Assembly: GCA_025677815.1 (NCBI GenBank) | Contig: JAIXMP010000002.1 | Location: 1,116,001 to 1,180,000, forward strand | Direction: 5' to 3' | DNA from: Phascolomyces articulosus | Taxonomy: Eukaryota; Mucoromycota; Mucoromycetes; Mucorales; Lichtheimiaceae | DNA: 64,000 nucleotides | Shown: positions 40,925 to 54,230 of the stretch, piece after piece | Layout: the number at the start of each line of letters is the position of its first letter | Position numbering within the stretch: position 1 is the stretch's first letter | Translations under genes and position numbers: made by a program | The notes under the pieces: model-generated | What the model saw: the letters and a program-made list of their open reading frames with translations, nothing else | Databases searched by the model: none | What the model was told of the DNA's origin: nothing

Positions 40925-41867
40925 ATGACACGATATACGACCATGGGCAAAAAGAAACAGCATGTCAAAGCTGATGAATCTTTTAAAGTGACACCATTAA
41001 AACCAGGAAAACCAACAGGAGAAAGTTCTAATAATGAAAACAGCAATAATAAGGATGGTGATCGTAAACGAAAGCGTTTTAACAACAATGGCAGTAAATA
41101 TCTATCACAATTCTCGAAAACTTTTTCAAAGTGAACAAAGTATATTAAAAATCTACTTTTTTTTATTATTCTTAAAATAAGATTCGAAACATTCACCCAA
41201 GGAACATGATAAAAGAAAAAAGAGACGTCAACTTGCAAAAGAACGAAACACAGTAAGTAACAAAGTGAGAAAGTGATCACGTCTCAAAGTTATAATTATG
41301 GATCTAACAAAAAATAAAGGTTTGCTTTGGTTGTAGGAAGACGGGTCATTCCGTTGGATCCTGTCCTGAAGGCAAAAATACAGCCCAAGGCATTTGTTAT
41401 AATTGTGGATCGACTGAACATTCTTTAAGCAAATGTCGAAAACCAAGAAAAGAAGGTAAAAAAGCTTTCGAAAAACAACTTTTTTTATGCATACTCTTCA
41501 TTTGCTCATTTCTCTTATAAAAAAAAATCTATTAGGTGTTTTACCCTTTGCAAAATGCTTTGTTTGTAAAAAAGAAGGTCATTTATCAAGCAAATGTCCA
41601 GAAAATGATAAAGGATTATATCCTAATGGAGGTGGATGTCGTTTCTGTGGTCAAGTGGATCATTTAGCAAAAGATTGCAAGATCACCAAGAGTGAAGCTG
41701 GAACAACAGCTGTAGGCAAGATTGATTTGGAACAAGGTGCGGATGATGATGATTATCATATTTTTGTTGAAGAAAAACAAAAGATGACAGAAGAAACACA
41801 AAAGGAAAAGGAACAAGAGAAGAAAAAAGAATCAGAAAAACCAAAAAAGAAAGTAGTCAAGTTTTAA
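40925..41867 (+). CDS. Zinc-knuckle (CCHC) protein, ZCCHC9-like
   Basis: Probable nucleolar RNA-binding protein. Human ZCCHC9 and plant/fungal relatives have the same layout. Exons: 40925-41093, 41182-41252, 41320-41455, 41536-41867; 235 residues. A Lys/Arg-rich N-terminus (including HDKRKKRRQLAKE) leads into four CCHC knuckles: CFGCRKTGHSVGSC, CYNCGSTEHSLSKC, CFVCKKEGHLSSKC and CRFCGQVDHLAKDC, with the family linker GVLPFAKC and GLYPNGGGC. The tail is Lys/Glu-rich. Start could also be the in-frame ATG at 40943, which has better context (ACCATGG). The first donor (GCA|GTAAAT) was chosen because it alone preserves frame. Its stop is 18 bases from the convergent Gdown1-like stop. Confidence 0.82.
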
Positions 41868-41885
41868 TACCGTTATTGTTATTAT

Positions 41886-43044
41886 TTATCGTTCATTTTC
41901 ACTCTCTTCATCAAATCCTTCATCATCATCATATAAACTATCATAATTGGCTTCATCAATAGAATCTAAATCGTCACTATCAGGTTCATCATATTCATAT
42001 CCTGGATCATCATCTTGTGGTCTATGCGGTCCGGTTTCTGGATCCAATTGCATACGAGTCAAAGATAAACTATTTTAATATATGATTATAAAACATTAGT
42101 ATTCATTTCCATTCATAACTCAAATAAAATAAAAGTAATAGCAGTATTATATATATATATATATATATATATTACCTTAAATCATCCGCTAAACTTTCAG
42201 ATGTTTGTGGTTTTTGTGGTTTTAATGCTTGTAACTGTCGTCTTATTTTCTCTTCCTATATAGAGTTTATTCCATTCTACCATGAGTATACATGATTTCT
42301 CATTTTCCACTTTTCAAACCATAATGATATATTACCTTGACTTGTTGTTGTCGATCTTCTTGTAATTTCATTGATTCATCCATACTCATCATCTGTGTTT
42401 TCGACTAAAAAATTATAAAAATGCAGCTTATTAGTTTTTGACCGATGATTTCATGCAGACGCATCGTTCAAGATAAATATATGAAAATTACATGTTGCTC
42501 TGTGGATGCCTTTTTACTATGAGATGCTAATAAACTTGTATTGCTATTTTCGGATCGATTCTTGTTGGCTAATGCATTGGCTTGATCGATCGATCGTTTC
42601 CTCATATCGGGTGAAGGGTTTATGGACAATTCAGACATGCCTTTTGCAATATCTTGCTTTTGTAATAATGCATTAATTTGTTCAATACTGGTTTTTAACT
42701 TGGTTCCCTTGTCTGGTAATGTACTGACAAGGCTCCTTTATATATATATTAAAATAAATTTAAGAATGATAAATATTTAGAACCATTTGATTTTCTTTTC
42801 TTTTGTTACTTTTGGATTCCGAATTAATGCTGCGAGGTGAATTAGGGCCTTACGGATTGTTTAACAGGTTTTCATTCCGGTCCTTTAGATCGATCAACTC
42901 TTGTCTTGACATTGTGTCCAGTTTACGTGTAAGTGATGTTGACATGCCGTCTAAGAGGCGATTATTCGGTGCACCACGTACAGATCTTGCTTTTTGTGCC
43001 TTTTGAAATTCTGAAAAGATTGCTCGAGTATTACCGCCTTCCAT
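41886..43044 (-). CDS. Gdown1/POLR2M (GRINL1A)-like protein
   Basis: Exons: 43044-42854, 42735-42492, 42404-42336, 42255-42176, 42069-41886; 255 residues with consistent phases. Residues about 40-85 (MSRQELIDLKDRNENLLNNP followed by SLVSTLPDKGTKLKTSIEQI) strongly resemble the conserved N-terminal segment of animal Gdown1, where a helix, an Asn/Lys-rich turn and the LPDKG box occur in the same order. Gdown1 binds RNA polymerase II and blocks TFIIF in animals. The rest is Lys/Gln/Glu helices and an acidic Asp/Glu/Tyr-rich C-terminus. The similarity is recalled from the family pattern, not aligned. It shares a 147-base divergent promoter with pyridoxal kinase. Confidence 0.65.
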
Positions 43045-43191
43045 TATTTTTTGAATTATTATAAAAAAAAGAAGAAAAGGTTGAGTTTCAGCTACGCTCA
43101 GTTGCTTTTTTTTTTTCCTTTTCCCTTTTTTTTTTCTTAAAGAGGCCAAAAAAAGTTTCCTTTTGTGATAAGTCAAGTTTACTAATCAATC

Positions 43192-44757
43192 ATGAATGAA
43201 GAAAACGATGCGTACCGAGTCCTAAGCATTCAATCACATATGGTAATAATCATTCAAATTTTGATCGGTATATATCATTACAGTATAACCAACAAAGTCT
43301 TTTTATAACGATCTTTATATAGGTATCGGGCTATTGTGGTAAAGTTATCTTGCTTTTTTTCCTCCTAAAACTTGAATATACAAATCCATTAAATGTATTT
43401 TGGCTCTATCTATTCATATATTCAATAGGAAACAAAGCAGCTGTTTTTCCATTACAAATACTTGGATTTGATGTTGATGTATTAAACACTGTTCAGTTCT
43501 CTAACCATACAGGTACCTTTGTTTAAACCATCTTATTTTATTATACAACTCGTTCTTAATGTAGATTATCTTTTTTATTTGGATAAAAAATTTATGAACC
43601 GAAAGGATATCCTTCATGGACTGGAAAACGACTTGCAGATACCGAAGTTCAGGAACTTTTTGATGGATTAGAAATAAATGGACTTATTGGCGATTATACC
43701 CATGTTCTTACTGGTAAAAGAAAAGAAAACGATATTGTGGTATAGAACACACCATCAATATCTATATATACATTTAACTATACAGGATAAACATTGCGTG
43801 ATGTTGACTCATTTATTGCATAAACTACAGGTTACATTGGTAACTATGCAATCCTTGATACAATTAAACGATTTGTACGAAAACTTGAAACCATCAATCC
43901 AAATCTAATATATGGTAAAAATCCTGTTCACTTCTCCCTAAAATTCATATCATTCATTCATCATCTCATTATCCATTTATGTTAGTATGTGATCCTGTCA
44001 TGGGGGATTGGGGGCGATTGTACGTAGCACCTGAAATTGTACCACTCTATCGTGATATTATGCAAGTGGCCAATGTCGTAACACCAAATCAATTCGAGGC
44101 CGAGTAACGTATTTTTTTTTGACAAATGATTAGTATTACTGGAAGGATATGGGTAGGAACTTGTATATAAACGACATGATTTTCTTTATCCTGTATAGAC
44201 TTTTATCTGAGGTCAAAATCAATTCCCTTGCTACAGCAAGAAAAGCAGCAACAAAATTACATGGACTTGGTGTACCCAATGTTATTATTACCACACTGCA
44301 TGTCCCTGTCAAGGATGTACCTGAAGAAATTTTATTGCCAAGCACTACAGATGAATCACTCTACTGTCTTTCAAGTCAGATGAATAAGGAAACGGGTATC
44401 CCAGAACAGCATCTCTTCATATTTCCTACCTATCGTGGTTATTTTACTGGTACAGGAGATATGTTTTCTGCTCTCGTCGTAGCCCGTTGGCAAGAAGAAT
44501 TGAAAAAACCTGTTCCTTCATTAGCAGCTGCCACCAAACTCGTCATTTTGTCTGTCAATTCTGTAACAAAACGTACTTGGGAAAATCAGATCAAACATAT
44601 TAAAAAGATTACAAATGGTGAACGAGAATATTTGGATGGAAAACCAGAAACACCTGCCCTTGTTCGATGTTGTGAATTACAAATGATTCAATCGAAACGA
44701 GCCATTGAAGAACCGGAATCGGTATCAAATGGTGCTATCAAGATAACCAAGTTATAA
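43192..44757 (+). CDS. PDXK: Pyridoxal kinase
   Basis: Phosphorylates pyridoxal/pyridoxine/pyridoxamine in vitamin B6 salvage; cytosolic ribokinase-fold enzyme. Exons: 43192-43242, 43323-43338, 43429-43512, 43606-43713, 43831-43914, 43986-44103, 44199-44757; 339 residues. Family motifs: [21 protein letters not shown] with [19 protein letters not shown] at the N-terminus, [27 protein letters not shown], and the anion-hole/catalytic [11 protein letters not shown]. Exon 2 is only 16 bases and is needed for the frame. The C-terminus is longer than in bacterial enzymes, as in fungal Bud16-type proteins. Confidence 0.93.
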
Positions 44758-45967
44758 TATTGATAATATTGATATAAACATTATTATATTAGAAAAAAAT
44801 AATAGATTATAAAAAGGATTGATATATAGTTTTATTTATTTATTTATTTTTTCATATCCATGACAAGTGTCTCCTCGTCTTCTTGTATATTTCATTTATA
44901 TTTTTTTTCTTCACTCGCACGTTTCTTGATGCCATATAGAATCTTATAATTATATAGATAATATATTTAATAAGTCTATTGCTAATCTTAAAATATATCT
45001 GTATGTATAAATATATTGACCGGTGATAGAAAAAGAAGTTGATTGAAATGTAACACGAACTTTCCAATTGTGGTCAAAACTCATTCTATTTCATATGGCA
45101 ATAGGTTCATAAAAAAAAGAAAGTTTCTCTCACGTTGACATGAAATATAACCAGATCAAAGCCGCCTTTTTTTACGACTATAAACTTTAAAAATAGAATC
45201 TTTTCGGGAAAAGTAATCCGTTATCCATTTAGTTGAATAAATAAAAGGCGTGATTTATATTAGAGGCAAAATGGACAAAGAAATTTTTAATAAATAAAAG
45301 TGTTGTATAATCCGTTAATTAAACTGGTTTATTGTCATTTAAAGAGGTGTATTTATAATAACCTTCGTTATTTGGATCAAAAACAAGTATATAATACTAC
45401 TATTATTATTACATACTTATTAAAACCAATCGATAGATAACTTTCAACTCGATTGGACTTGGCAAAATGTAATAAATAAAATTGAATTGATCTAAAGACA
45501 TATATACACCTCCATCTCACAAAGTAGTTATTTTTCATAACCTGTTTTTGCGTTATTTTCCCCAACGAATGATATGGGTTTGTCGCCAGATTCGCCATCC
45601 GATTTGTAGGTATGAGTCTTTTCGATAGGTCAATTTATTACTTATTTGCTTGAAAGACAAGTTGCTTTTTTGAGAGTGTGTGTAGTGTGCTTTTCTTTTC
45701 TTTTTTTTACCCAACGCTCCTTTTTTTCTTCTTTTTTCTTTTAAACAATAATAACATATATATATATATAACTTAAGAGGAGTAAAACATTGATTCTTAC
45801 CTCTTATATGAATAAAGTTACCATTGTTACCTGGCAACATTCTTCAAAAACAATTTAGCTTTACCAATTCAATATTAACGAACAACAAATTCAACAACTC
45901 TAAAATCATTCGAGGTCCGGAAAATCGTGATCTTTTTTTTTTTTCTTCTTCTTTTTCTACTTGTTCG
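44758..45967. other. Intergenic, no gene seen
   Basis: AT-rich spacer upstream of the NDR kinase. Short minus-strand open frames at 44852-45067 and 45377-45840 are Lys/Tyr/Ile-rich and unconvincing. An (AT)n run lies at about 45755-45769. Confidence 0.55.
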
Positions 45968-48073
<2,106 letters not shown>

Positions 48074-48259
48074 ATAAACAACTAAAAAAAGTCACTCGTC
48101 TTTATTTTTTAAAAATAATAATAATAATAATAAAGTTTCGCCATCATCTAGAGAGCAAAACATCAGTGTTTAATTTCACCCCTTTATTAATAGTTAGTGG
48201 TCTATTGGAGAGAAAATGATTTTCTATATATATTCCCTCGACTTTCAATAGTTTAACTT

Positions 48260-50640
48260 ATTTCTTCAGGCTGCACATACTCGAAATTTTTTAAACTAAG
48301 ATTCCTAGGATTTGAATGCTGACTATATAGCTCCAAACAAAGGGTCGTAATTCGTCACTTTTCTTTAGTCCACTTATTTCTGTCAAATAACCCGCTATCC
48401 AAGATGACTTGAACCCAAAGCATTTTATTAATTCAGGATGTCATAACTGTCCTTTTCTTCTTCGAGAATAATATTATACGTAACCATAGACACAGATCAT
48501 CTTCGGTGGTGGCTGGATCCTTCAACTTAAATTTTCGCATGGAATTGAGGATATGCAATACACCCTCAAAGGATGGATCAATATTCTATAGCCCATCAAT
48601 AATGTCATTTTCCAAAAGAGATAATTTTGTTCTGAGCAAGGAGATAAACACTATATCAAAATTCACTGCTTTTACTAGATGATGTACACATTTCAATGAT
48701 ATGACGTAGGACTGGAAAAAAGGGACTTTGTACGTTATTGATAATCTCACGCCATTGTTTTAGATCTCTTGATATTTTCCATTCATATTCTTCAGTGTCA
48801 ATGTTTCAAGCGTTTTTGAATCTCTAGAGTAATGATCCAAAGTATTTTAACAAATATTCTTTTTTTTTTAAGATTACCGTGAGACCCGTCTTTACTTTCA
48901 TCCTTGTATTGTTCTTTACTTCTTCTTCATCCATAATAGAACACTCCTGGATCATTTTTTCAATGGTAATAGGTGTAAATTCGTCGTTATATCTTGGATA
49001 ATCCTATATCACGACAAGGTACTTGATATGAGCGAAGCAAAACTGTTCCAGTTGTTTTAATGTGCTTGACAATTTTTTTGTTATATTTTAAGAGACTCCA
49101 ACTCTCACAATTGCTTTTCATTGTTCCACATGAGATGAAATGGTAATAAAATCGTATGTAATATTAAAGAAACGAATAAGGATATAGTTGAGAATCTTTT
49201 TATTGTTCAAATTTGTTCATGTAAGATATATTCACTGGATTATTCTAGTTACTATGCTTCACTGACTTTGATTAGAGGATGCGTTATTATATTTAATTAT
49301 TTAAGTGAATGTATAATTCTATCTGATACCAGATATTTCTTTTGCTACTATGTAATGTACCTTCAGTAGGTGTATCATCCTGTTTCCTAAATTAATTATA
49401 TTTTGTTCTATTTTTCACCCTTCTTCAATACCGTATTCCGGATTAATGGTAATAAAGAATGAATCAAATGCAATATAATGCATTATTGGTTTTTATCATG
49501 TATTATTATGGAATGATGTTTAACCGATGATTAAGTGAATTATCTATTATGATGGTTCACCACACCAAATGCCAATAAATTTAGTGATCGTTGAAATAGA
49601 GCTTCTACAAAGTCAGGGTTCAAAGATTCCTTGTGAGTCATCAATGTTCGAAGGTTTGGATAGGAATTTTTTCAGTTGTGGCGCCTTCATCATCACCGTC
49701 TATAGAAAGAAAGGGCCTAATAATATTTAAACAGGACTCGATCCAATAACTGCTTGTTGAAGAATCCAAAGCAAGATGAGCAAGTTGAGGACGATTATCT
49801 ATAATTTGCTTCACAAATTTTTGGGATGCTTCTTCGAACGCAAAGGATTTTAGACGTTTTCCAACCTTTAAATAAGTAAATCGATATGGGTCATATCTAT
49901 GTAAAATAAAGAAGGGGAGGAGTAAAAGTTATGAAATACAGCCACGTTATTGCTATTATTGACAGGAGAGATCAATTGTTCGTAATAAAAAAAAATACAA
50001 CAACATTTACCAATTTCTTTGATTCTTGAATTTGATCCAGGTTTAAATTTTCCAATATGGATTGATATCTGTATCTGACTTTTTCCGGCATCCAAAATTT
50101 TGCATCAATTGTTGTAATAAAGACACCACTTTTTCCATCATGATAAAAGCTGGAGAACAAGTATTGCGTTGACATTCCCATCGTGCACACCGATGATAAA
50201 GATAGTATCATCAACGATTGGAGGCCGATAAACATTGAAAAGTGGCCGGTGCATTTGTTGTCAAGTATTCAAAGATCATTCTGATTGGAATATACGACAT
50301 GGTAGCGACAAAATCCATTGGGCTGTTTTTGACAAGGTAGTCCATTTTTTTCATTTCATGACACTTTTCTTGTAATTATTCCTCCCAGCTGCCTTTTCCC
50401 ACTCCCCTGATACCTTTTTCGTATACCTTCATAACGACTTTATTTTTCTTAGATTTTTCCACCCAAATAATATAGTAAATATCCGATTGTAGAGGATCTA
50501 AATTCTTTGCCATGTCAAGAAGTGCTTGTACCTTGCCTATTTCTCTCTTTTTCTCGTGATCTCAGGCATCATGAATGAGCTGTATTGCTTTCTTCTTTTT
50601 GTCATTATTCGATACCTCGGCATCATGACTTGGTGTTTTC
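48260..50640 (-). pseudogene. Decayed TPR-F-box-LRR gene (Dia2/Pof3-like)
   Basis: On the minus strand, broken frames follow the order of Mucorales TPR-F-box-LRR substrate receptors of SCF ubiquitin ligases. About 50635-50400: TPR-like segment ending VVMKVYEKGIRGV, with a stop in place after LIHDA and another after GSWEE. About 50330-50225: F-box-like MSYIPIRMIFEYLTTNAPAT, then a frameshift. About 50235-50010: KFWMPEKVRYRYQSILENL. About 49880-49690: LRR-like LKSFAFEEASQKFVKQIIDN. About 49650-49560: NPDFVEALFQRSLNLLAFG. About 48860-48500: DSKTLETLTLKNMNG and FEGVLHILNSMRKFKLKDP. Multiple stops and frame changes mean no intact product. Confidence 0.6.
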
Positions 50641-50760
50641 TCTCCCACGAAAAAAAAAGTTAGGCTTTCCCCCACCATTATTGATGCTGTGTGTAATTAC
50701 ACAGAATTTCTACATCCCCCAACAAATACACCAAAATGGTATGTATTTAATCCATATCCA

Positions 50761-51380
50761 CCGTACATTATGATAAATTGTAGAGTAATAACCTAGGAGT
50801 GAATAAATAATAATTTATACAACCCTTGTCTTTCTATCAGCATATACCGTTGCATTATAAGGCTTACATTCATAACAACATAGAATAAAGTTACTATCCA
50901 AAACCACTTTTAATAAGAAAAAACAATTGCAAAATGTTATAAATTCTTTCATATTGGTACTGGCCGTTGCTGCATAATGGGTAATTAGTACATCATTAAT
51001 ACTACGTGTTGACATGAAGTCCTTCATATTCAAGCAATCCATAGTATGCATTTATTCTAAATATCAAAAATAATATTTATACCTTTGCCAAACACTATAG
51101 GATAAAAAAATAACATTATAATTGATAGAGGTTTCCTATGCCTTTTTTTAACATATATTTAGGAATGCTATTGGATGGTAATCTCAAAATGAGTTCCATA
51201 CTATTTTTGGATGGTGCCACAACGCCACAAACAATGCAAATCAGAAACAATTTACCGCAAGCATCAAAGAAAACGATAACCTTTGAGAAACGTGTAAAAT
51301 TAAATATTACAACATATAGCAGCAAAGTCAGGAACATTTTTAGGAAAATAAAAACTGCACAGCTATCATATACTTTTATT
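50761..51380 (-). pseudogene. Unidentified coding remnants
   Basis: Two minus-strand open frames, 51337-51116 (73 codons, containing SKNSMELILRLPSNSIPKYM) and 51051-50815 (78 codons, containing STRSINDVLITHYAATASTN), have protein-like composition in an otherwise AT-rich stretch. They are separated by an intron-like sequence and have no family I recognise. They could be exons of a lost gene or of a mobile element. Confidence 0.3.
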
Positions 51381-51399
51381 CAATAATAATCACTTAAGA

Positions 51400-51715
51400 A
51401 AAAAGTATCTAGAATATATTCAAAATATATTCAAATGTTTATATGTGCAAAATACCCCAAATTTGAATTTATCTTGAATACGTATTTTTCGATTATTTTT
51501 TAAATATTTTTTGAATATGGATACTTTTTATATATATTTCGAATATTTTTGCCTTTTCAATAATGAAAAATATTCAGGATATATTCAAAATATACTTGAA
51601 GTTGAATTTTTTTGAATTTTTTTTGAACGTGTAAATATTTTATAACTTTAAAAATATATTCTGAATTTTTTTTTGCATCTATGGATATTTTTTGAATATT
51701 TTTTTTTTCTAAGGT
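51400..51715. repeat. Degenerate GAATATTTTT-type repeat block
   Basis: The words TTGAATATTTTT, ATATTCAAAATATA and close variants recur more than ten times on both strands over about 300 bases, many pairing as imperfect inverted copies. It is denser and more structured than the surrounding AT-rich DNA. It may be an amplified short motif or the remains of a mobile element end. Confidence 0.55.
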
Positions 51716-53020
51716 GAACTGTTGTATATCATTCTGACTTAGCAGCGATTACAATCCCACTTTTCCAAGTGGGAAAATAAAATTGTTAATTTAGCTACTA
51801 CAATTGACCTACCTTGATAACCAGTCAAATCGTTCGATATATCCTTGTTATTTCGTATACATACCAATTGGTTTCTTGTTTCTTGATGCGTTCCTATTAC
51901 TGCTAGCATACGCATCGTTAAGCGGAGAAAGAAAAAAACGTATCCTCTGAAGTGGCCACAAATGCACTTCATTTTACACCTTATCCCACACCAATTACTA
52001 CTTATACTATAAGTATCACCAGTGCTACGCTTACACCAGGATTCATAAGCTGAAGATTTACAACCTATATTCTGCCTTATCCTTATCCTTTTGACCATAG
52101 TATGGAATGAATCATGCCAAATTCACTTCCCAGGCTTTTCCGTTACCTTTATTTTTGGAGAGTTGTTTCGCTGAAGCCAAAGTTGTCTGCTTGGCCCAGC
52201 AGGCTAGCCGAGCAAACAATCTTTTTTGTAGGGAAAAGGACCGAAAACATACGCCAGGAATGGAGATGTTCGTGGTGATGAAGGAAAATAGGTATAACTA
52301 AAAAAAAGAGAGAGAGGAAGAGAGGAAGGAAAAACAAAATAAACATACAAAACAAAATTTGGGTGTGGCACCAAGCAATGAAGTAAAAAAAAAAACATTT
52401 GAGTCAGTAAGTTTTATATATAACATTTATTCCAATACTACGACACATATATAAAGAGATATTAACATACTTTTACACACATATATATTATAATATGGGC
52501 GAATGAAACAAAAAACAAATTGGACGAACAGAATTTATATGGGTCTATACAAATGGCTCCAGTCAATATGTATGGTTAGGAGCCGGTGATGAGAGGTCGA
52601 CTTGAAAAATTCGAAGACTATGGTAACGAGGATCAACATCGACTTCTAAAGATACAGATTGATTTGTTTTATTTGTGTGGATTCATATATGTATTACTAT
52701 ATTCCACTAAATTATACAATAGACAAAAAAATACACTTAATCAAAAAAAAAAAGAACTAGGTAAATCGGATTAGCGTTTCTGAAATAAAGGGTGGACTAT
52801 TGTTATATAAAATAACTTGCTATCTTAAATATTATTTATACGTATAAATAGGAGATTTGTTTCCTTCTGATTCGTTTATATATACAAAAACAGACAAACA
52901 ATATATATATATATACATATGTAAAGATGATATCAACATATAAAAAATAGAGACAAAAAAATACAGGCGTTTTTATAAAAAAAAAAGACCATGCGTACTT
53001 TGAATCCAGCATCCGCTGGC
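51716..53020. other. Intergenic with an unassigned open frame
   Basis: A minus-strand open frame at 52098-51739 (119 codons) is Cys-rich (WCKRSTG, WCGIRCKMKCICGHF) and less AT-biased than its surroundings; I cannot assign it, but it could be a transposase zinc-finger remnant. No other supported gene. Confidence 0.35.
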
Positions 53021-53031
53021 TGACAACGTGA

Positions 53032-53100
53032 ACTAGTACTAGTGACGCGTCAAAAAGTACTCCATTGAGGAGGGAGAGAGAAAGGGGGTAGACTATATAA
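53032..53100 (+). promoter_or_regulatory. Promoter-like block: two palindromes and a TATA box
   Basis: ACTAGTACTAGT (53032-53043) and TGACGCGTCA (53043-53052) are perfect, adjoining palindromes; the second contains the MluI cell-cycle box ACGCGT and resembles a CRE-like bZIP site. TATATAA follows at about 53094-53100. No long ORF lies downstream on the + strand. Confidence 0.4.
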
Positions 53101-53129
53101 ACTGATAAATGGAGCGATGGGTTTATATT

Positions 53130-54230
53130 AGTTGAGTGATCTTCAAATACTACATCTTCATCTTAAACGGTTTACAAAACTATAAACTTACCAAAGCAAA
53201 TTAAAAAAAAACATATTAATAAAAGAAATGTGCAAAAAGAAAAAGATCTAATAGAAGAGAATTAATCATTAGAATACATAGATAAATATCAATATTCACA
53301 CATTAACTTGATGCTACACCTCTCCAATACCCAATTAAGCATCATGATAACGAAAGTCATACATATCTTGAAATAAGCAAAAAAAAAAAGGGGGGGGCGA
53401 GTTTAAAGACATCCCGGGCCAAAGCACGACCAAAAAAATAGACAACAGGGTAGATATTTCAGTAGGAATGACGTGATACGGCGAAGTATTAAACCAACAT
53501 ATATGATGAAAGATGGACGATATAGCATGGCGATGAATCGGTACAGCATACATGATAAAAGTTTGTTCAGGGTGGCTTGATCAACAGGTGTTCATGATGC
53601 AACATAAAGTAGAACCAAAGACCAAAGATCATGTGACACAACAAAGAATTACCAAAGAAGGATGGCTTGACACATGGTAGTAATAAAATAATCCCATAGT
53701 ACATACGATCAATGGAAACATACAACATAGTGCATAGTATGGATGACCGAAGGAGATTGATACAAGAGAGCAACAACTTGGATGACTAATAAAGAAGATG
53801 GATAACACAAAAAAAAGATTTGTAAGTATTATCAACAGGTAGAAGACACATTATAAGTATAATACGATCACGAAAAAAAAAGGTGTCAAAAGAAATCCAA
53901 TAACATACCATAATATATCGCACCATGTTTGGGAGGAAAACAACAGGAAGCAATGTTATATGACCAAAAAGATGAGTGTGATGACAGCCGCAGCAAGGAT
54001 GGATGGATGAAACGATCAACAAAATGGTGAATAAGAGCAGAAACACCTGGACAAGGATGACTATAAAAAGTTTACCAAGAGAATGAAGGGACAGATGAAC
54101 CATGGGAGTTTGACCGGATGGATTGGAGCCAGAGAACCATGGATGGATTGAGCAAGACCTTGCTGCATGATGGATTGTGATGAAAAGAAATAATGATGGA
54201 TGATAAATTGAATGATTAAATAAAAAAAAA
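53130..54230 (+). other. Purine-rich, non-coding-looking transcript candidate
   Basis: About 1.1 kb with plus-strand purine bias and many ATGGAT/GGATGG words, downstream of the promoter-like block. Plus-strand frames are full of stops; minus-strand frames (up to 105 codons) are Ile/Leu/Phe/Tyr-rich and match nothing known. It could be a long non-coding RNA or just compositional drift. Confidence 0.3.

Noticed and set aside
51739..52098. Cys-rich minus-strand frame as a transposase zinc finger
   Set aside because: Cysteine spacing does not match a family I can name; kept only as an unassigned frame.
53335..54103. Overlapping minus-strand frames of 68-105 codons
   Set aside because: They arise from the purine bias of the plus strand, overlap each other in different frames and encode only hydrophobic low-complexity sequence.
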